Origin: AP-15 sp963755435
GTDB lineage: Bacteria; Pseudomonadota; Alphaproteobacteria; ATCC43930; CGMCC-115725
Assembly (NCBI GenBank): GCA_963755435.1
Contig: CAVWJX010000002.1
Coordinates: 186,001 to 250,000, forward strand
Length of the DNA: 64,000 bases
Direction of reading: 5' to 3'
Shown here in pieces: positions 8,928-17,903 of the stretch. The notes beneath the pieces are model-generated. The model was given only the letters and a program-made list of their open reading frames with translations. It ran no database searches and was not told where the DNA came from. Both the position numbers and the translations under genes were made by a program. Each line of letters opens with the position of its first letter. Position 1 is the stretch's first letter.

Positions 8928-10013
8928 ATGGAATACGGCCTGTTCACGATGCCCTCGCATCCGCCGGAGCGCGGCCTCTATGACGGCCATCGCTGGGACC
9001 TCGACACGCTGCGGCTGGCCGACGAATTGGGCTTTGTCGAAGCCTGGGTCGGCGAGCACCACACCGCCCCCTGGGAGCCGCACCCCGCACCCGACCTGTT
9101 GATCGCCCAGGCGCTGATGCAGACGAAGAAGATCCGCCTCGCCCCGGGCGGGTTCCTGTTGCCCTATCATCACCCGGCCGAACTCGCCAACCGGGTGGCG
9201 ATGCTCGACCACCTGGCCCAGGGCCGGCTCAATTTCGGGGTCGCGGCCAGCGGGCTGCCGAGCGACTGGGCGATGTTCAACGTCGACGGCAACGCCGGCC
9301 AGCACCGCGAGATGACCCGCGAGGCGCTCGACATCATCCTGAAGCTGTGGACCGCCGACGAGCCGTTCGACTATCCGGGCAAATACTGGCAAGTCAGCAA
9401 GACCGATCTGATGCTGCGCACCTTGCGGCCGCACATCAAGCCATTGCAAAAACCCTATCCGCCGATCGGCGTCGCCGGGGTTAGCAAGGGCTCGGACACC
9501 TTGAAGCTCGCCGGCGAGCACGGCTTTCTGCCGATGAGCCTGAACCTCAACCCGACCTATGTGGCGAGCCACTGGGAATCGGTCGAGGAAGGGGCGCGCC
9601 GCACCGGACGCACGCCGCAGCGCCGGCAATGGCGGCTGGTGCGCGAGATCTTTGTCGCCGACACCGACGCCGAGGCCTGGCGGCTCTCGGTCGAGGGCAT
9701 GATGGGCCGGATGATGCGCGAGTATTTCCTGCCGCTCTTGACCGATGTCGGGGTGATCCAGTTCCTCAAGCACGATCCCGAGGTCGCCGACAGCGACGTG
9801 ACCCCGGAATATTGCGCCCGCCACAACTGGCTGATCGGTTCGCCGGCGACCGTCGTCGAGAAGATCGAGCGGATGTACGACGAGGTCGGCGGCTTCGGCT
9901 CGCTCTTGCTGTTCTGCTTCGACTACAGCGGCAACCCCAAGGCGTGGCGCGAATCGATGCGGCTTTTGGCGCAGGAGGTGATGCCGAAAGTGGCGCACCT
10001 GTCGCCCGGCTGA
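8928..10013 (+). CDS. LLM-class flavin-dependent oxidoreductase (bacterial luciferase-like)
   Basis: A 361-residue TIM-barrel flavoprotein of the luciferase-like monooxygenase family, using reduced FMN or F420 and oxygen. The order is typical: LADELGFVEAWVGEHHTAPW near residue 30, LAPGGFLLPYHHPAELANRV, LDHLAQGRLNFGVAASGLPS, then REMTREALDIILKLWTADEP. GGGAGG at 8916-8921 is six bases before the ATG at 8928, which rules out the longer upstream frame. It is convergent with the RhlE gene. The substrate is unknown. Confidence 0.9.
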   Translation: MEYGLFTMPSHPPERGLYDGHRWDLDTLRLADELGFVEAWVGEHHTAPWEPHPAPDLLIAQALMQTKKIRLAPGGFLLPYHHPAELANRVAMLDHLAQGRLNFGVAASGLPSDWAMFNVDGNAGQHREMTREALDIILKLWTADEPFDYPGKYWQVSKTDLMLRTLRPHIKPLQKPYPPIGVAGVSKGSDTLKLAGEHGFLPMSLNLNPTYVASHWESVEEGARRTGRTPQRRQWRLVREIFVADTDAEAWRLSVEGMMGRMMREYFLPLLTDVGVIQFLKHDPEVADSDVTPEYCARHNWLIGSPATVVEKIERMYDEVGGFGSLLLFCFDYSGNPKAWRESMRLLAQEVMPKVAHLSPG

Positions 10014-10129
10014 GCAGCGCCAAGGGCAAACCGCGATGCAGCTGCCGTCGTGCGATTGCGGTTCGCGATGCCGGCGCCGAAGACGGGCCGGCGACCGGCC
10101 GGCTCGGCCGTTAGGACTAGCGGCTCGGC

Positions 10130-11338
10130 TCAGGCGGCGCGGCGGCGTTGCGGCTGCGGCCTTGGCTGCGGTTGTGGCGCTGGGGCGGCGGCGCGGAACG
10201 GATGGTCGGCGGCGATCGGGACCCGGCGGCCGATCAGCCGCTCGATGTCTTTCAGATAGGCGCGCTCCTCGGTGTCGCACAACGAGATCGCGGCACCGCT
10301 GGCGCCGGCGCGGGCGGTGCGGCCGATGCGGTGGACATAGGTTTCCGGGAGGTTCGGCAATTCGTAATTCACGACATGGGTGATCGCGTCGATGTCGATG
10401 CCGCGGGCGGCGATGTCGGTCGCGACCAATACCCGAACCGCCCCGGCACGGAACGCTTCGAGCGCCCGCTGACGGGCACCCTGCGACTTGTTGCCGTGGA
10501 TCGCCTCGGCGCCGAACCCGGCGCGAACGAGCTGCTCGGCGAGCCGGTTGGCGGCGTGCTTGGTGCGGGTGAAAACCAGCACGCGGGCGAGCGCCGGGTC
10601 GCGCAGCAGCGCGCACAGCAGCGCCCGCTTGTCGGCGCGCTCGACAAACATGACGGCCTGCTCGGTCAGTTCGACGGTCGAGGCCGGCGGCGTCACCTCG
10701 ACCCGCACCGGGGCGTCGAGGATGGCGGCGGCGAGGCGCGCGATGTCGGGCGGCATCGTCGCCGAGAACAGCAGGGTCTGGCGGGCCTTCGGCAGCAGCG
10801 GGACGATCTTTCGCACGTCGCGGATAAAGCCCATGTCGAGCATCCGGTCGGCCTCGTCGAGGACGAAGGTTTCGACCCGGTCGAGCCGGACATGCCCCTG
10901 CCCGATCAGGTCGAGGAGCCGCCCCGGGGTCGCCACCAGGATATCGACGCCGCGAGCCATCGCCGCGACCTGCGGCGCCTGGCCGACGCCGCCGAAAATC
11001 ACGGTCGCGCGCAGGCCGAGATGGCGGCCGTAGGCGCGAAAGCTGTCGCCGATCTGCAAGGCGAGCTCACGCGTCGGGGTCAGCACCAGCGAGCGCGCGG
11101 TCTTGCGGACGAGCGCCGGAGACGCCGGCGGGCGGCGTTCGGCGGCGAGACGCTGCAGCATCGGCAGCGCGAAAGCGGCGGTCTTGCCGGTGCCGGTCTG
11201 GGCGATTCCCAAAAGGTCGCGGCCGGCCAAGAGATGCGGGATCGCCTGAACCTGGATCGGGGTTGGCGCGGCATAGCCTTCTTCGGCGAGCGCGCGGCGA
11301 ATCGGTTCGACGAGCGCGAGGTCTTGAAACTTGGTCAC
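10130..11338 (-). CDS. rhlE: DEAD-box RNA helicase, RhlE type
   Basis: An ATP-dependent RNA helicase of about 402 residues, acting in RNA remodelling and ribosome or mRNA metabolism. All core motifs are visible in order: Q motif around GYAAPTPIQVQAIP, AQTGTGKT (I), PTRELA (Ia), TPGR (Ib), DEAD (II), SAT (III), then HRIGRTARAG (VI). The tail is rich in Pro, Gln and Arg, common in RhlE proteins. The GTG at 11338 begins VTKFQDLALVEPI, which matches the normal N-terminus, so the 165 codons upstream in the open frame are not used. An AT-rich leader precedes it. The RhlE assignment rests on length and tail; a related subgroup is possible. Confidence 0.9.
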   Translation of the reverse strand: MTKFQDLALVEPIRRALAEEGYAAPTPIQVQAIPHLLAGRDLLGIAQTGTGKTAAFALPMLQRLAAERRPPASPALVRKTARSLVLTPTRELALQIGDSFRAYGRHLGLRATVIFGGVGQAPQVAAMARGVDILVATPGRLLDLIGQGHVRLDRVETFVLDEADRMLDMGFIRDVRKIVPLLPKARQTLLFSATMPPDIARLAAAILDAPVRVEVTPPASTVELTEQAVMFVERADKRALLCALLRDPALARVLVFTRTKHAANRLAEQLVRAGFGAEAIHGNKSQGARQRALEAFRAGAVRVLVATDIAARGIDIDAITHVVNYELPNLPETYVHRIGRTARAGASGAAISLCDTEERAYLKDIERLIGRRVPIAADHPFRAAAPAPQPQPRPQPQRRRAA

Positions 11339-11874
11339 GTATTTAAATTCTTTCTGGTTCGACGGCCGGACGAGCTGGCGTGCGCCCAGAGTTGCGGATG
11401 CGGCATACCGGCGATGTCGGGGGTGATGGAATGTTGGAGAATGATTTGGAGTTGGCGGATTGATGATGACGTTTGGCGGGGCGCTTTCTCTGGTTTTGCC
11501 GCGGCTCGACGCTGCTGCCCCGAATGGCCGCCGACCTTTACCCCGGCGAGCACGATGCTCTCTGAGGCAAATGCGCCGTCGCCATTTCAAAGTCAAGCCG
11601 CGCAGCCCGGCTGGCCGGTGCGCTGCCGTTGTTGCGCGCCTCGCGGGGATGAGGCAAGCTGTCGCATGCCCGGGGATGAGGGGCAGGCAAGACCACCCCG
11701 CCAGATCACCCCATATGTGCATCGGCACCGAGCGAGAAGGAAGATGACGAGCGGGCTGGGGCCGATTATAAGGCGCCGCCGACGCGTGGCCCGATCTGCA
11801 CCGGCACCGGGCGGACCGCCGCGACTGCGACAACGCCGGATCGGGGTATTGCCCCGCCCGCGAGGAGGAGCCTA
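11339..11874. other. Divergent intergenic region of about 535 bp
   Basis: It lies between the RhlE gene and the oxidoreductase operon. The part next to rhlE is notably AT-rich for this genome (11339-11365 and 11425-11470) and probably holds the helicase promoter and a long leader. Long leaders are common for DEAD-box genes in other bacteria. The side toward the operon ends with the ribosome binding site of the GltD-like gene. No supported gene was found. Confidence 0.5.
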
Positions 11875-13662
11875 GTGCAGCCGACCGACATCACGGTTCC
11901 CGACTATTTTCACAAGGTCGTCGATTGCCAATGGGCGTGCCCGGCGCACACGCCGGTGCCGGAATATATCCGCATGATCGCCGACCAGCGCTATACCGAC
12001 GCGTTCATGGTCAACTGGTACTCCAACGTGTTCCCCGGCATTCTCGGGCGCACCTGCGATCGCCCGTGCGAGCCGGCGTGCCGGCGCGGCCGGGTCGAGG
12101 AGCAGCCGGTGGCGATCTGCCGGCTGAAGCGCGTCGCCGCCGACAACAAGGGCGACATCACCCCCTACCTGCCGGCGATGGCGGCCGAGAAGAACGGCAA
12201 GCGGGTCGCCCTTGTCGGCGCCGGGCCGGCCTCGCTGACGGTCGCCCGCGACCTGTTGCCGCTCGGCTATCAGTGCGTGATGTTCGATGGCGACGCCAAG
12301 GGCGGCGGCATGATGCGCACCCAGATCCCGCGCTTCCGCCTGCCCGAACGGGTCACCGACGAGGAGGTCGACCTGATCCTCGACATGGGGGTCGAGGGGC
12401 ACTTCGGCCAGCCGGTCGGCAGCCTGAAGGCACTGCTCGCCGAGGATTGGGATGCGGTATTTGTCGGCTGCGGCGCGCCGCGCGGGCGGGATTTGGAAAT
12501 CCCGGGCCGGGCTGAGGCCGCGGCCAACATTCACATCGGCATCGACTGGCTCTCCAGCGTGTCGTTCGGCCATATCGACCGGATCGGCCGCCGCGTCGTC
12601 GTCCTCGGCGGCGGCAACACGGCGATGGATTGCTGCCGCTCGTCGCGCCGGCTCGGTGGCGAAGAGGTCACCGTCGTGGTGCGCAGCGGCTTTGACGAAA
12701 TGAAAGCCTCGCCGTGGGAAAAAGAGGACGCGATGCATGAAAGCATCCCGATCCTCAACTGGCTGGTGCCCAAGGAATTCACCCACGAACACGGCCAACT
12801 GACCGGGGTGCTGTTTGAAAAGGTCAAGGCCGAATACGCCACCAATGGCCGACGCAACCTGGTGCCAACCGGCGAGCCCGACACCTTGATCGCGTGTGAC
12901 GACGTGCTGATCGCGGTCGGCCAGGAGAATGCCTTTCCGTGGATCGAGCGCGACATCGGCATCGAATTCGACCGCTGGGGCATGCCCAAGGTCGACCCGA
13001 AGACGATGCAATCGACCCTGCCGCGGGTATTTTTCGGCGGCGACGCGGCGTTTGGCCCAAAAAACATCATCTGGGCCGTGGCGCACGGCCATGACGCGGC
13101 GATCTCGATCGATAAATTGTGCCATGGCGAGGATGTCAGCGAGCGGCCGCCGCCGGGCGTCACCCTGGTCAGCCAGAAGATGGGCATCCACGAGTGGAGC
13201 TACGACAACGACATTTCGAACGATCTGCGTTACCGGGTGCCGCTCAGGGACACCGCGGTGGCGCTGGCCGATATCCGGGTCGAGGTCGAGCTTGGCTTTG
13301 ACGAAAAGCTCGGCTATCTCGAGGCCGAGCGCTGCCTCAATTGCGACGTGCAGACCGTGTTCACGGGCCAGCTATGCATCGAATGCGATGCCTGCGTCGA
13401 TATCTGCCCGATGGATTGCATCACCTTCACCGACGACGGCAGCGAAGCGGAGCTGCGCGGGCGGCTGATGGCGCCGGCCCTCAATCTCGAGCAGGACCTC
13501 TATATCGGCGACCGGCTGAAGACCGGGCGGATCATGGTCAAGGACGAGGATGTCTGCCTGCATTGCGGGCTGTGCGCCGAGCGCTGCCCGACCGGCGCCT
13601 GGGACATGCGCAAGTTCCTGCTCGACATCGCCCAGGCCGGCCCCGCATGCCGCGGCCGATGA
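11875..13662 (+). CDS. GltD-like NAD(P)/FAD oxidoreductase with 4Fe-4S domains, electron-transfer partner of the 2-oxoacid:ferredoxin oxidoreductase
   Basis: A 595-residue protein. The N-terminal GltD-type helical domain has cysteines in CDRPCEPAC. Next come an FAD-binding motif (VALVGAGPASLTVARDLL) and an NAD(P)-binding motif (VVVLGGGNTAMDC). The C-terminal ferredoxin module has two 4Fe-4S sets (CIECDACVDICPMDC and CLHCGLCAERCPTG). It probably passes electrons between NAD(P)H and the iron-sulfur chain of the following KorAB subunits. The GTG start at 11875 has GAGGAGGAG just upstream. The same three-gene order (this subunit, alpha, beta) occurs in other alphaproteobacteria. Confidence 0.88.
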   Translation: MQPTDITVPDYFHKVVDCQWACPAHTPVPEYIRMIADQRYTDAFMVNWYSNVFPGILGRTCDRPCEPACRRGRVEEQPVAICRLKRVAADNKGDITPYLPAMAAEKNGKRVALVGAGPASLTVARDLLPLGYQCVMFDGDAKGGGMMRTQIPRFRLPERVTDEEVDLILDMGVEGHFGQPVGSLKALLAEDWDAVFVGCGAPRGRDLEIPGRAEAAANIHIGIDWLSSVSFGHIDRIGRRVVVLGGGNTAMDCCRSSRRLGGEEVTVVVRSGFDEMKASPWEKEDAMHESIPILNWLVPKEFTHEHGQLTGVLFEKVKAEYATNGRRNLVPTGEPDTLIACDDVLIAVGQENAFPWIERDIGIEFDRWGMPKVDPKTMQSTLPRVFFGGDAAFGPKNIIWAVAHGHDAAISIDKLCHGEDVSERPPPGVTLVSQKMGIHEWSYDNDISNDLRYRVPLRDTAVALADIRVEVELGFDEKLGYLEAERCLNCDVQTVFTGQLCIECDACVDICPMDCITFTDDGSEAELRGRLMAPALNLEQDLYIGDRLKTGRIMVKDEDVCLHCGLCAERCPTGAWDMRKFLLDIAQAGPACRGR

Positions 13663-13694
13663 GCCGAGCGATGAACTTTATCTCAAGCCTAATT

Positions 13695-13787
13695 GCGCGT
13701 TGCCCGGATTTGATCCGGGCATTCACGTCCTTGCCTCGGCTTCGAGGGCAGGCGTGGATGGTCGGGTCGAGTCGGCCATGACGCTGT
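13695..13787. repeat. Dispersed palindromic repeat, family A (copy 1)
   Basis: A roughly 90 bp element lies between the GltD-like gene and korA. It contains a perfect 8 bp hairpin (13702-13709 with 13713-13720, loop TTG) and a second arm (about 13752-13785) that is an inverted, diverged copy of the first. The same unit recurs at 52225-52310. Such short extended palindromes, reading roughly CGTCATGGCCGG...CCATCCACG, are scattered in many alphaproteobacterial genomes. Confidence 0.65.
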
Positions 13788-13793
13788 AGGGGA

Positions 13794-15653
13794 ATGAACG
13801 TGGACGGATCGAGCCTGCCAAACATCCAACGCGTCAACGACTTCGTCGTCAAATTCGCCAATGTCAATGGCTCCGGCTCGGCCAGCGCCAACGCGCTGTT
13901 CGCCAAGTCGATCCTGCGGATGGGGATACCGGCGAGCTCGCGCAACATCTTCCCGTCGAACATCCAAGGCCTGCCGACCTGGTTCGAGGTCAGGATCAGC
14001 GACAAGGGCCATCTCGGTCGCCGCGGCGGGGTCGATATGATGGTGGCGATGAACCCGCAGACCTGGGACGAGGATGTCGCCGAGATCGAGCCCGGCGGTT
14101 ATCTGTTCTACGACGCGACGAAGCCCATGCCGCCATCCAAGTTCCGTGACGACATCACGATCATCGGCGCGCCGCTGACCGCGATTTCCAACCGCGAATA
14201 CAACGACGCGCGGCAGCGCCAGCTGTTCAAGAACATCATCTATCTGGGCGCGTTGTCGGCGCTGCTCGACATGGACGCGGTGGCGATCGAGGAGCTGATC
14301 GCCGAGCAGTTCCGCGGCAAGGACACGCTGATCCGGCCCAATCTGCGCGCGCTCAATCTCGGTCGTGACTGGGCCTTGGCCGAGCAGGAATGCCCGATTG
14401 GGCTGCGCCTCGAGCGCGCCGACCAGGTCGGCCAGCGCATCTCGATCAACGGCAACGACGCCGCCGCACTCGGCTGCGTCTATGGCGGGGCGACGGTCGC
14501 GGCGTGGTATCCGATCACCCCCTCCTCCTCGCTCGCCGAGGCCTTCGCCAACCATTGCCGGCGCTACCGGATCGACCCCGAGACCAAGAAAAAGCGCTAT
14601 GCGATCGTCCAGGCCGAGGACGAGCTCGCCTCGATCGGCATGGTCGTCGGCGCTGCCTGGAACGGCGCCCGGGCGTTCACCGCGACCTCGGGCCCCGGCA
14701 TCTCCTTGATGCAGGAATTTATCGGGCTCGCCTATTTCGCCGAGATCCCGGCAGTGATTTTCGACGTGCAGCGCGGCAGCCCGTCGACCGGCATGCCGAC
14801 CCGCACCCAGCAGGCCGACATCCTCAGCTGCGCCCACGCCTCGCACGGCGATACCAAGCACGTGCTGCTGTTCCCCGAAGACCCGCACGAGGCCTTTGCC
14901 TTTGCCGCCGAGGCGTTCGATCTGGCCGACCGGTTGCAGACACCGGTGTTTGTCATGCTCGACCTCGACATCGGCATGAACGACTGGCTGGTAGAGCCGT
15001 TGGCCTGGGACGAGGGCCGGCAGTTCGACCGCGGCAAGGTGATGACCGCCGAAGAACTCGAAGCCGGGGTCGAATTCGGCCGCTATCTCGACGTCGACGG
15101 CGACGGCATTCCCTATCGCACCCTGCCCGGGACCCACCCAACGCGGGGCGCCTTTTTCACCCGCGGCACCACCAAGGACCGCTACGCGCGGTACTCCGAG
15201 GAGGGCTCGGATTACATCGACAACATGCAGCGGCTGCTGCACAAATTCGCGACCGCCAAGCGCCTGGTGCCGGCCCCGGTCAAGCGCATGGCAGCCGAGC
15301 CGACACGGATTGGCGCGATCTATTTCGGCTCGACCGCGCCAGCCATGACCGAGGCGCTCGAAGCGCTCGAGGAGCGCGGCGTCCACCTCGACACGATGCG
15401 GGTGCGCGCCTACCCGTTTCACGACGACGTTTTCGACTTTGTGGCCGCCCACGACCGCGTTTTCCTGGTCGAGCAGAACCGCGACGCGCAGCTGCGCAGC
15501 CTGCTGGTCAACGACGGCGATATCGACCCGGCCAGGCTCGTCCCGATCCTGCATTACGACGGCACGCCGATCACCGCGCGCTTTATCGTCAAGGCGATCG
15601 GCGACATGCTCGACGTTGTCACCCTGGCACCGCTCAGGCGGGCGCTGCCGTGA
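13794..15653 (+). CDS. korA: 2-oxoglutarate/2-oxoacid:ferredoxin oxidoreductase, alpha subunit
   Basis: A 619-residue fused gamma-alpha subunit that, with KorB, oxidatively decarboxylates 2-oxoglutarate to succinyl-CoA with ferredoxin, or the reverse. The N-terminal gamma domain has FANVNGSGSASANALFAKSI and NIFPSNIQGLPTWFEVRIS. The alpha part has AAWYPITPSSSLAEAFANHC, AFTATSGPGISLMQEF and RGSPSTGMPTRTQQADIL. ATG 13794 is one base after AGGGG. GTG at 13800 has better spacing (about 7) and is a likely alternative. Substrate specificity for 2-oxoglutarate is inferred from similarity; pyruvate or another oxoacid is possible. Confidence 0.9.
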   Translation: MNVDGSSLPNIQRVNDFVVKFANVNGSGSASANALFAKSILRMGIPASSRNIFPSNIQGLPTWFEVRISDKGHLGRRGGVDMMVAMNPQTWDEDVAEIEPGGYLFYDATKPMPPSKFRDDITIIGAPLTAISNREYNDARQRQLFKNIIYLGALSALLDMDAVAIEELIAEQFRGKDTLIRPNLRALNLGRDWALAEQECPIGLRLERADQVGQRISINGNDAAALGCVYGGATVAAWYPITPSSSLAEAFANHCRRYRIDPETKKKRYAIVQAEDELASIGMVVGAAWNGARAFTATSGPGISLMQEFIGLAYFAEIPAVIFDVQRGSPSTGMPTRTQQADILSCAHASHGDTKHVLLFPEDPHEAFAFAAEAFDLADRLQTPVFVMLDLDIGMNDWLVEPLAWDEGRQFDRGKVMTAEELEAGVEFGRYLDVDGDGIPYRTLPGTHPTRGAFFTRGTTKDRYARYSEEGSDYIDNMQRLLHKFATAKRLVPAPVKRMAAEPTRIGAIYFGSTAPAMTEALEALEERGVHLDTMRVRAYPFHDDVFDFVAAHDRVFLVEQNRDAQLRSLLVNDGDIDPARLVPILHYDGTPITARFIVKAIGDMLDVVTLAPLRRALP

Positions 15654-15660
15654 CCCCGTT

Positions 15661-15751
15661 CTTCTCCGTCATTCCCGCGCGAGCGGGAACCCAGGGCGTC
15701 AGCACCTTACGCTCCCTCTGGGCCCCCGCTTTCACGGGGGCGACGAATATC
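15661..15751. repeat. Dispersed repeat, family B (copy 1), inside the kor operon
   Basis: An approximately 85 bp element is placed between korA and korB. It has the hairpin ATTCCCGCGCGAGCGGGAA at its left and CCCCCGCTTTCACGGGGG at its right. Its translated shadow (GAQ...LTPWVPARAGMT) is the familiar signature of alphaproteobacterial repeats. A second, inverted copy lies at 41891-41997. Confidence 0.7.
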
Positions 15752-15774
15752 TTTATCGCCCATCTGAGGTCCGC

Positions 15775-16830
15775 ATGACCTATATCACCAAGCCGCGACT
15801 GCATCATCCCAAGCTGCCGACCAACGCGCTGGGCTTCACCCGTCGCGATTACGAAGGTTCCGTCTCGACTTTGTGCGCCGGCTGCGGCCATGATTCGATC
15901 AGCGCCGCGATCATCCAGGCCTGCTTTGAATTGAGCCTGGCGCCGCACCGCATCGCCAAGCTCTCCGGCATCGGCTGCTCGTCGAAGACGCCGACCTATT
16001 TTCTCGGCAAGTCGCACGGCTTCAACAGCGTGCACGGACGCATGCCCTCGGTGCTGACCGGGGCCAATCTCGCCAACCGCGACCTCGTCTATCTGGGGAT
16101 CTCGGGCGATGGCGATTCGGCGTCGATCGGGCTCGGCCAGTTCGCGCATTGCCTGCGCCGCGCTGTCAACATGGTCTATATCGTCGAAAACAATGGCGTC
16201 TACGGGCTGACCAAGGGCCAGTTCTCGGCCACCGCCGACAAGGGCTCGAAGGCGCGGCGCGGGGCGGTCAACACTGATTCGCCGATCGATCTGGTGGCGC
16301 TGGCCCTGCAGCTCGGCGCGTCCTTTGTCGGTCGCAGCTTTTCCGGCGACAAGACGCAGCTGGTGCCGCTGATCAAGGCGGCGATCGAGCACCAGGGGGC
16401 GGCGTTCATCGACGTGATCTCGCCCTGCGTCGCGTTCAACAACAACCCCGAATCGACCAAGAGCTTCGATTATGTCCGCGCCCATAACGAGGCGGTCAAC
16501 CGCTTGGACGTGATCCTCGAACGCGACGAGATCACCGCCGATTACGCGCCGGGAACGGTCGAGACCGTGGTTCAGCACGACGGCTCGGTGCTGCGGCTGC
16601 GCAAGCTCGCGGCCGATTACGATCCCTACGACCGGATCTCGGCCTTGACCTATCTACAGCAGCGGCACGCCGCCGGCGAGGTGGTGACCGGGCTCCTCTT
16701 CGTCGAGCCCGATTCGGGCGATATGCACGAACTGCTCGACACCGTCGAGACGCCGCTCAACGGCCTCGGCGAAGCCGAGCTGTGCCCGGGTCCGGCCGCT
16801 CTCGCCCGGTTCAACGCCAGCCATCGCTAG
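15775..16830 (+). CDS. korB: 2-oxoglutarate/2-oxoacid:ferredoxin oxidoreductase, beta subunit
   Basis: The TPP-binding subunit, 351 residues. CAGCGHDSI near residue 34, the IGCSSKTP cluster ligand region, and the TPP motif GDGDSASIGLGQF ending in ENNGVYGLTKGQ are all present. It ends with a substrate-lobe region containing DVISPCVAFNN. The ATG at 15775 lies directly after the family B repeat. The open frame upstream is an artefact of that repeat and the end of korA. It forms the catalytic heterodimer with KorA and is the last gene of the operon; a hairpin follows its stop codon by two bases. Confidence 0.92.
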   Translation: MTYITKPRLHHPKLPTNALGFTRRDYEGSVSTLCAGCGHDSISAAIIQACFELSLAPHRIAKLSGIGCSSKTPTYFLGKSHGFNSVHGRMPSVLTGANLANRDLVYLGISGDGDSASIGLGQFAHCLRRAVNMVYIVENNGVYGLTKGQFSATADKGSKARRGAVNTDSPIDLVALALQLGASFVGRSFSGDKTQLVPLIKAAIEHQGAAFIDVISPCVAFNNNPESTKSFDYVRAHNEAVNRLDVILERDEITADYAPGTVETVVQHDGSVLRLRKLAADYDPYDRISALTYLQQRHAAGEVVTGLLFVEPDSGDMHELLDTVETPLNGLGEAELCPGPAALARFNASHR

Positions 16831-16832
16831 CG

Positions 16833-16851
16833 CCCCGACGCCGAGTCGGGG
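16833..16851 (+). terminator. Hairpin directly after korB, terminator-like
   Basis: A perfect 7 bp stem, CCCCGAC/GTCGGGG, with loop GCCGA starts two bases after the korB stop. No T-tract follows, so it may protect the mRNA 3' end or assist Rho rather than act as a classical intrinsic terminator. Confidence 0.5.
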
Positions 16852-17188
16852 CTCACCCGAGCCGTCCTGGCCGGGCTCGCCTCGGCCGTCCACAAATTGT
16901 GGCAAGGGCTTTGGCGGTTGCCAGGGAGACCCGGCAGAAGGCCGGGTATGGCGAGGCGGTATCGCCTGGATGCGCCTGACCCAGCGCAGTTTCCGCTTGG
17001 GCCGTTGATCCAACTCACGGGCGTTTTAGTCTAATCGCTGCTAGTGCGCCGGCTGAGATTGGCGCCGCAAGCGGCCAGCGTCTGTTTGCGTGACAGGCCG
17101 GCCGCCGACGCGGGCTGCATCGCGCCCTTGAGCCCCCCGCTCGCGGGCAACGGCCGGATCACCGACAATTCTCACAGGAGAGTTTCGC
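16852..17188. other. Intergenic region with stacked hairpins and a candidate promoter
   Basis: Two further stems follow the korB hairpin: ACCCGGC/GCCGGGT at 16929-16947 and AGGCG/CGCCT at 16954-16967. A candidate promoter for the secreted-protein gene is TTGATC (17005-17010), a 16 bp spacer and TAGTCT (17027-17032). No coding frame here looks genuine. Confidence 0.4.
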
Positions 17189-17785
17189 ATGCGGAACAAA
17201 TTCAAGCTGACCCTGTTCGCCAGCGCACTGCTCGCCGGCAGCTCGCTATTGGCCTACGCTCAAACCGGAACCGGCATGACCGGCGCCACCGGCTCCAATC
17301 CGGGCGTCGCCAGCCGCCTCGGCACCGGCAACAGCGTCTCTACGACGACCGGTGCGGCACCCGGAAACGCCAATGGCGCAAGCATGCCGGGCAGCATGCC
17401 GGGGAGCACGGGCTATAACAGCAACACCACCGGTGCGGCCGGCACCGGCAGCGCCGCCGTGGGCGCGCCCGGATACAGCAGCAACGCCACCCTCCCCGGC
17501 GGCGCCAACAGCACCACTCCAGGAGCCCGCGGCAATGCGGCCGGCACCACCGGCTATGGCAGCAGCACACCCGGAGCGGCAACCCCCGGCACTGGCAGCG
17601 GCGCTCTGAGCGGCACCGGCTCCGGCGTCAATACCGGCCCGGGCGCGTCGGGTGCGCTCGGCACCGGCGGCGGCGCGAATGGCATCAGCGGCGGGGCCGC
17701 GGGCGGTACGCCCGGAGCAGCCGGGGCTGGGGCTGGCGCGGGTGCTGCGGGTGCGGGTGCTGCTGGCGGCGGCGGCGGCCGCTAG
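17189..17785 (+). CDS. Secreted Gly/Ala/Thr/Ser-rich low-complexity protein
   Basis: A 198-residue protein with a clear signal peptide (KFKLTLFASALLAGSSLLAYAQ). The mature part consists almost wholly of Gly, Ala, Ser, Thr, Asn and Pro, with recurring GTGS, TTGAAG and PGA steps, and it ends in a Gly/Ala run. No domain is recognisable; it is presumably disordered and exported. AGGAG lies 9 bp before the ATG. The third codon positions stay G/C-rich and the signal peptide is convincing, so it is likely real despite the simple composition. It could be an extracellular-matrix or cell-wall linker protein, but this is not shown. Confidence 0.7.
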   Translation: MRNKFKLTLFASALLAGSSLLAYAQTGTGMTGATGSNPGVASRLGTGNSVSTTTGAAPGNANGASMPGSMPGSTGYNSNTTGAAGTGSAAVGAPGYSSNATLPGGANSTTPGARGNAAGTTGYGSSTPGAATPGTGSGALSGTGSGVNTGPGASGALGTGGGANGISGGAAGGTPGAAGAGAGAGAAGAGAAGGGGGR

Positions 17786-17903
17786 ACCGCGATTCGGTTG
17801 GCTGGCGGGGCGGCAAAGGGCAAGGGGCGCCGCCGCGCCGGTCCGGAGCCCGACCGTCTCGGCTGGTGGCGGCCGCCCCATCCGGCGGGCGAACGGCGCC
17901 CGG

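Noticed and set aside
13689..15554. Minus-strand frame of 621 codons
   Set aside because: It lies wholly opposite korA and has the typical composition of an antisense shadow.
15661..15751. Family B repeat as a CRISPR-like or terminator element
   Set aside because: There is no array of regularly spaced identical repeats, and no T-tract after the stems. The two-copy, dispersed and inverted arrangement fits a scattered palindromic element better.
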